NCBI RefSeq assembly: GCF_900184255.1
Contig: NZ_LT854640.1
Coordinates: 945,593-1,009,592 of the forward strand
Direction of reading: 5' to 3'
Length of the DNA: 64,000 nt
Source: Haloimpatiens massiliensis
GTDB lineage: Bacteria; Bacillota; Clostridia; Clostridiales; Clostridiaceae
Below the pieces are notes generated by a model. That model searched no databases, was not told where the DNA came from, and saw nothing but the letters and a program-made list of their open reading frames with translations. Shown here piece by piece: positions 60,567 to 64,000 of this stretch (its first letter is position 1; every line of letters begins with the position of its first letter). The translations under genes were made by a program, and so were the position numbers.

Positions 60567-61744
60567 ACACTATCCTCTCCTAATACTAGTCTACATATGG
60601 AAGGCGAATCTAATTTTTTTATGTCATCTGGTACATTTTGACCGGTAGTTACAAAATTTATATCTTTATTTCCATGATAAAGTATACTTAAAATAGAGCC
60701 ATAGGAAATTGTTTCATCTAATTTAGTTATTATAATATGATTAAAATTCAGCTTTTTGTATCCTTCTACTATAGTAGAAATATCTTTATTTTTAGTAGTA
60801 GCGCTTATAACTAGATTTATACTTTCCGTATTTACCTTATCAACAAACGCTCTAAGCTGAGAAATTTGCATAGAATTTTTACTACTTCTTCCTGTAGTGT
60901 CTATAAGTATAACATCACAGTCTTTCATGGAATTCACTGTTTCCTCCATGTCATTTATATCAAAAACTACTTTGAAAGGTATATCCATAATTTCAGCATA
61001 AGTCTTAAGCTGTTCTACTGCACCTATTCTATAAGTATCTACAGTTATTAAACCTACTTTTTTATTTTCAACTAAAGAAAGTCTTCCTGCTAACTTAGCT
61101 ATAGTAGTAGTTTTTCCTACTCCTGTAGGTCCCACAAAAACTATTGGCCCATTCATATCCACCTGAGAAACTTTAATCTTCTTCTCTAAAACTTTTTTAA
61201 GTTTTTCTTCTAAGGAAAGATCTTCTTCCATTATATTAACTTCTTCCATTATATCCTCTATAAGTGCTGGTTCTAAATCTAAATCCTCTAGCTTTTCATA
61301 TAGCGGATCTTTCTTATATTCATCTTTACTATTACTTACTAAACTATTTAATAAACTTTTCATCTGACCCATTTCATCTAAAAGTTTATTAGTTTCTAAC
61401 TGTTCTTTTACATTCTCTTTTTTTTCATATACACCAGACTGTTTTATTGGGATTTCCATTTTTTCTGTGTAATCTTTTTTTTCCTCTACATTAGCATCAT
61501 TAACTGCTCTTTTTATGGCCTCCAAGCTATTTATCAAAACATCATCATTAGAAAACGAATTATTTTTTTCTTTTTCGCTATCTACAGCTGCAGTAACCTG
61601 AATCAACTTTTTAGAAAAAAAGCCCTTGATACCGGGCTGTCTCACTTTAATTTGGTTTATTATTACTGCCCCTTCACCTAATTCATATCGTATTTTTGAA
61701 ACTGCCTCATTCATATCTTTTACAATGAACTTTTTTACTTTCAT
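60560..61744 (-). CDS. flhF: SRP-type GTPase FlhF
   Basis: A 394-residue protein with a basic start (KKFIVKDMNEAVSKIRYELG), a low-complexity B domain (about 60-170) and the NG GTPase domain: GPTGVGKTTTIAKLAG near 208, VDTYRIGAVEQLKTYAEIM, IDTTGRS and TKLDETISYGSI. It sets flagellar placement together with FlhG. Its ATG shares one base with the flhA stop (TAATG). Confidence 0.96.
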   Translation of the reverse strand: MKVKKFIVKDMNEAVSKIRYELGEGAVIINQIKVRQPGIKGFFSKKLIQVTAAVDSEKEKNNSFSNDDVLINSLEAIKRAVNDANVEEKKDYTEKMEIPIKQSGVYEKKENVKEQLETNKLLDEMGQMKSLLNSLVSNSKDEYKKDPLYEKLEDLDLEPALIEDIMEEVNIMEEDLSLEEKLKKVLEKKIKVSQVDMNGPIVFVGPTGVGKTTTIAKLAGRLSLVENKKVGLITVDTYRIGAVEQLKTYAEIMDIPFKVVFDINDMEETVNSMKDCDVILIDTTGRSSKNSMQISQLRAFVDKVNTESINLVISATTKNKDISTIVEGYKKLNFNHIIITKLDETISYGSILSILYHGNKDINFVTTGQNVPDDIKKLDSPSICRLVLGEDSVC

Positions 61745-63813
61745 TATAGAGTCACAACCCCTTCTGTTCTAATCTCCACATCATTAGGTATTTCATTTAA
61801 AGATAAAATAGTTATGTTTGGAAAAACTAATTCTGTAAGTCTTCTAAACGCTGGCCTAATTTTAGGTGATACTAGAAATACTGGCTGATTATCGTTAAAA
61901 TAAACATTGTCTAAAATATTTTTCATAGAATTAAATATTTTTTGAGTAATTTCAGGTTCCACTGCTGGGAAAGAACCCTGCACAGATTTTTGTATGCTGT
62001 TTCCTATCAAATCCTCTATTTTTGGGTCCAATGTAGCTACAATTATTGATCTATTTTCATCCAATAAAGGATTGCATATACTTCTACCTAAAGCCATTCT
62101 CACATACTCTGTTAAAACTTCTATATCTTTAGTATTAATTGAATAATCTGCTAAAGTTTCTAATATAGTTACCATATCTCTTATAGTAACCTTTTCTCTA
62201 AGTAAATTTTGAAGAATCTTCTGAACTTCACCTAATGTCATTAGATCCGGTATTAATTCCTCTACTACCGCATTATATTTTTCTTTTAGTGAATCTACTA
62301 TCATCTTAGTTTCTTGTCTTCCTAAAAGCTCATACGCATGAGTTTTTATAGTTTCCGTTAAATGTGTAACCATCACAGTGGTAGGATCCACCACTGTGAA
62401 TCCATTTATTTCTGCATCTTCCTTTTGATCTTTATTTATCCAAACTGCTGGGAGTCCAAAAGTAGGCTCAACAGTTCTTATACCTGGCAAATCTATACTT
62501 TCACTGGTAGGATCCATACATAATAGCATACTAGGCATTACTTCACCTTTTGCTATGACTGTACCCCTTATTTTAACAGTGTACTCATCTGTATTTATCT
62601 GAAGATTATCTCTTATTCTTATAGGTTGTACCACTATTCCCATTTCTATAGCACATTGTCTTCTCACAGAAGCTATTCTTTGAAGCAAATCCCCTCCTGT
62701 GGCTTCATCTGCTAAAGGAATAAGTCCATATCCTATTTCTATCTCCATAGGTTCCACTTGTATTAATGTGGATACATTTTCCGGTTCTCTATTTTCAGTT
62801 TCTATAATTTCTTGCTGCTCTGTTTCTATTTGCTGAACCATTTTTTCCTTTTCATCTTTATAAAGGAAATATGCACCAGCAGCTAAACATATAGCTAGAA
62901 TCAAGAAAGGAAGCCAAGGCATTCCTGGTACAAAAGCTAAAAATAACATTACAGCAGAAGCTATTGCAAGTACCTTAGGAAATTTAGTAAGCTGTGATGT
63001 AACTAGCGAACCAAAGTTTGTATCACTAGCTGATCTGGTTACTAATATACCAGAAGCAGTAGATATTAAAATGGAAGGAATTTGGCTTACAAGACCATCA
63101 CCAACAGTTAACCTAACATAAGTTTTGGCAGCTTCTCCTGCAGCCATGTTTTCTACCAAAACTCCTATTATTATTCCAACTATTATGTTTATTATTGTAA
63201 TAACTATACCTGCTATAGCATCACCTTTTACAAATTTAGAAGCACCATCCATAGCTCCATAAAAATCTGCTTCCATTTGAAGCTTTTTTCTTCTTTCCTT
63301 TGCCTGTGCTTCTGTGATAAGACCAGCATTTAAATCTGCATCTACGCTCATTTGCTTTCCTGGCATAGCATCTAATGTAAATCTAGCTGAAACTTCTGAT
63401 ACTCTTCCTGCACCATTAGTAATTACTACAAATTGAATTATTATAAGTATTAGAAATATAGTTATTCCAACTATATAGTTATTTCCTGTTACAAAACTTC
63501 CAAAAGCTTCTATTATCTTACCTGCATCATGCTGGCTAAGTATTAACCTTGTAGAGGATATATTAAGTCCTAACCTAAATAAAGTTGTCACAAGAAGCAA
63601 TGTTGGAAAAGATGAAAATTGAAGCACTTCTGTGGTAAACATAGTCAAAAGTATTATTACTGAAGCAATAGTTATATTAACAGCTATGAGTATATCCAAA
63701 ACCCAAGTGGGCAAAGGTATTATCATCATAAGCACTATAGCCATAACTCCAAATGCTACGATTACATCTATATTCTTTTTTAAATTACCATTTAATAATC
63801 TTCGCTGCTCCAA
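61744..63813 (-). CDS. flhA: Flagellar export apparatus protein FlhA
   Basis: A 689-residue protein: about eight membrane helices in the first 310 residues with the FHIPEP motif (NISSTRLILSQHDAGKIIEAFG and LDAMPGKQMSVDADLNAGLI) and a large cytoplasmic domain that docks chaperone-substrate pairs (from about 340). The C-terminus IPNDVEIRTEGVVTL is complete. The start is TTG at 63813 with AAAGGGTG upstream; no better ATG exists. Confidence 0.96.
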   Translation of the reverse strand: MEQRRLLNGNLKKNIDVIVAFGVMAIVLMMIIPLPTWVLDILIAVNITIASVIILLTMFTTEVLQFSSFPTLLLVTTLFRLGLNISSTRLILSQHDAGKIIEAFGSFVTGNNYIVGITIFLILIIIQFVVITNGAGRVSEVSARFTLDAMPGKQMSVDADLNAGLITEAQAKERRKKLQMEADFYGAMDGASKFVKGDAIAGIVITIINIIVGIIIGVLVENMAAGEAAKTYVRLTVGDGLVSQIPSILISTASGILVTRSASDTNFGSLVTSQLTKFPKVLAIASAVMLFLAFVPGMPWLPFLILAICLAAGAYFLYKDEKEKMVQQIETEQQEIIETENREPENVSTLIQVEPMEIEIGYGLIPLADEATGGDLLQRIASVRRQCAIEMGIVVQPIRIRDNLQINTDEYTVKIRGTVIAKGEVMPSMLLCMDPTSESIDLPGIRTVEPTFGLPAVWINKDQKEDAEINGFTVVDPTTVMVTHLTETIKTHAYELLGRQETKMIVDSLKEKYNAVVEELIPDLMTLGEVQKILQNLLREKVTIRDMVTILETLADYSINTKDIEVLTEYVRMALGRSICNPLLDENRSIIVATLDPKIEDLIGNSIQKSVQGSFPAVEPEITQKIFNSMKNILDNVYFNDNQPVFLVSPKIRPAFRRLTELVFPNITILSLNEIPNDVEIRTEGVVTL

Positions 63814-63946
63814 ACCGCTACACCCTTTCTTTTAATCCACAGTCTACACTCTCTAATTCTAAATATTATTAGATTAAAGAATGGAAATATCAAATTTTAA
63901 ATATTAAACATTTCTTATGTCTCATTTGATATTTAATATTTCTTCC

Positions 63947-64000
63947 TTAATATTTATTTTTTTGCTTTTTTAGTTTATATACAATAGCTAATACTTCTGC
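63947..64000 (-). CDS. flhB: FlhB (or FliR-FlhB fusion), C-terminal end only
   Basis: Eighteen codons enter from the right edge and end with TAA at 63947: AEVLAIVYKLKKQKNKY. The AEVLAxVYxL ending is the hallmark of the FlhB cytoplasmic tail. In clostridia this gene is often fused to fliR, which cannot be judged here. About 130 bp of AT-rich DNA without a gene separate it from flhA. Confidence 0.85.
   Translation of the reverse strand, partial: AEVLAIVYKLKKQKNKY

Noticed and set aside
1..64000. tRNA, rRNA or CRISPR arrays
   Set aside because: No cloverleaf-like tRNA segments, rRNA stretches or regularly spaced direct repeats of CRISPR type were noticed on either strand.

Overview
The window is AT-rich chromosomal DNA from a spore-forming, motile, Gram-positive anaerobe of the Clostridium type. 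The evidence is the complete spoIIIAA-AH operon, spoVD, a yteA-type gene, a clostridial flagellar export cluster, a Gram-positive type IV pilus cluster and the order of housekeeping genes. The species cannot be fixed from the sequence alone. Nearly all genes lie on the minus strand, so operons read from high to low coordinates. The plus-strand exceptions are rqcH, ychF, a small basic protein and a CBS-domain pyrophosphatase.

Region 1 (1-6.3 kb, minus): nusB, xseA, xseB, ispA, then a ~620-nt noncoding RNA that I identify as OLE RNA, its membrane partner gene oapA, then dxs and the 5' end of tlyA. The order ispA-ole-oapA-dxs-tlyA is the context known for OLE RNA. The ole gene has its own near-consensus sigma-A promoter and an 8-bp helix pairing its two ends. 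Region 2 (6.4-13.2 kb): asp23, the spoIIIA operon (feeding-tube complex of the forespore), a zinc-ribbon protein and efp. Region 3 (13.4-20.0 kb): a compact type IV pilus operon (pilB, pilC, four prepilin-like proteins, and divergent PilM/N/O-like proteins). Region 4 (20.2-24.1 kb): dapF with a coupled lipoprotein gene, and divergent rqcH.

Region 5 (24.1-25.2 kb) has no gene. It holds two related ~231-bp imperfect palindromes whose stems differ by compensating changes, plus a further inverted repeat nested around a terminator. Region 6 (25.2-37.3 kb): an rRNA methyltransferase, pyrR, rluD, lspA, yteA, shikimate genes aroF and aroB with mtnN between them, and the division block divIVA-ylmH-ylmG-sepF-yggS, then DUF881-sbp-DUF881-ftsQ. 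Region 7 (37.7-46.8 kb): the dcw cluster mraZ-rsmH-ftsL-spoVD-murE-murF-mraY-ftsW/spoVE, with an MraZ-box operator in front.

Region 8 (47.1-55.6 kb): ychF, a Lon-family protein whose ATPase motifs look lost, an orphan basic protein, a calcium-type P-ATPase and the CBS-domain pyrophosphatase. Region 9 (55.8-64 kb): the flagellar cluster flhB(end)-flhA-flhF-flhG-PilZ-fliA-DUF6115-small membrane ORF-flgF/G-flgG.

The standout item is the OLE RNA/OapA pair. The covarying palindromes near 24-25 kb are the least explained structure. No tRNA, rRNA, CRISPR array, prophage or transposase gene was seen.
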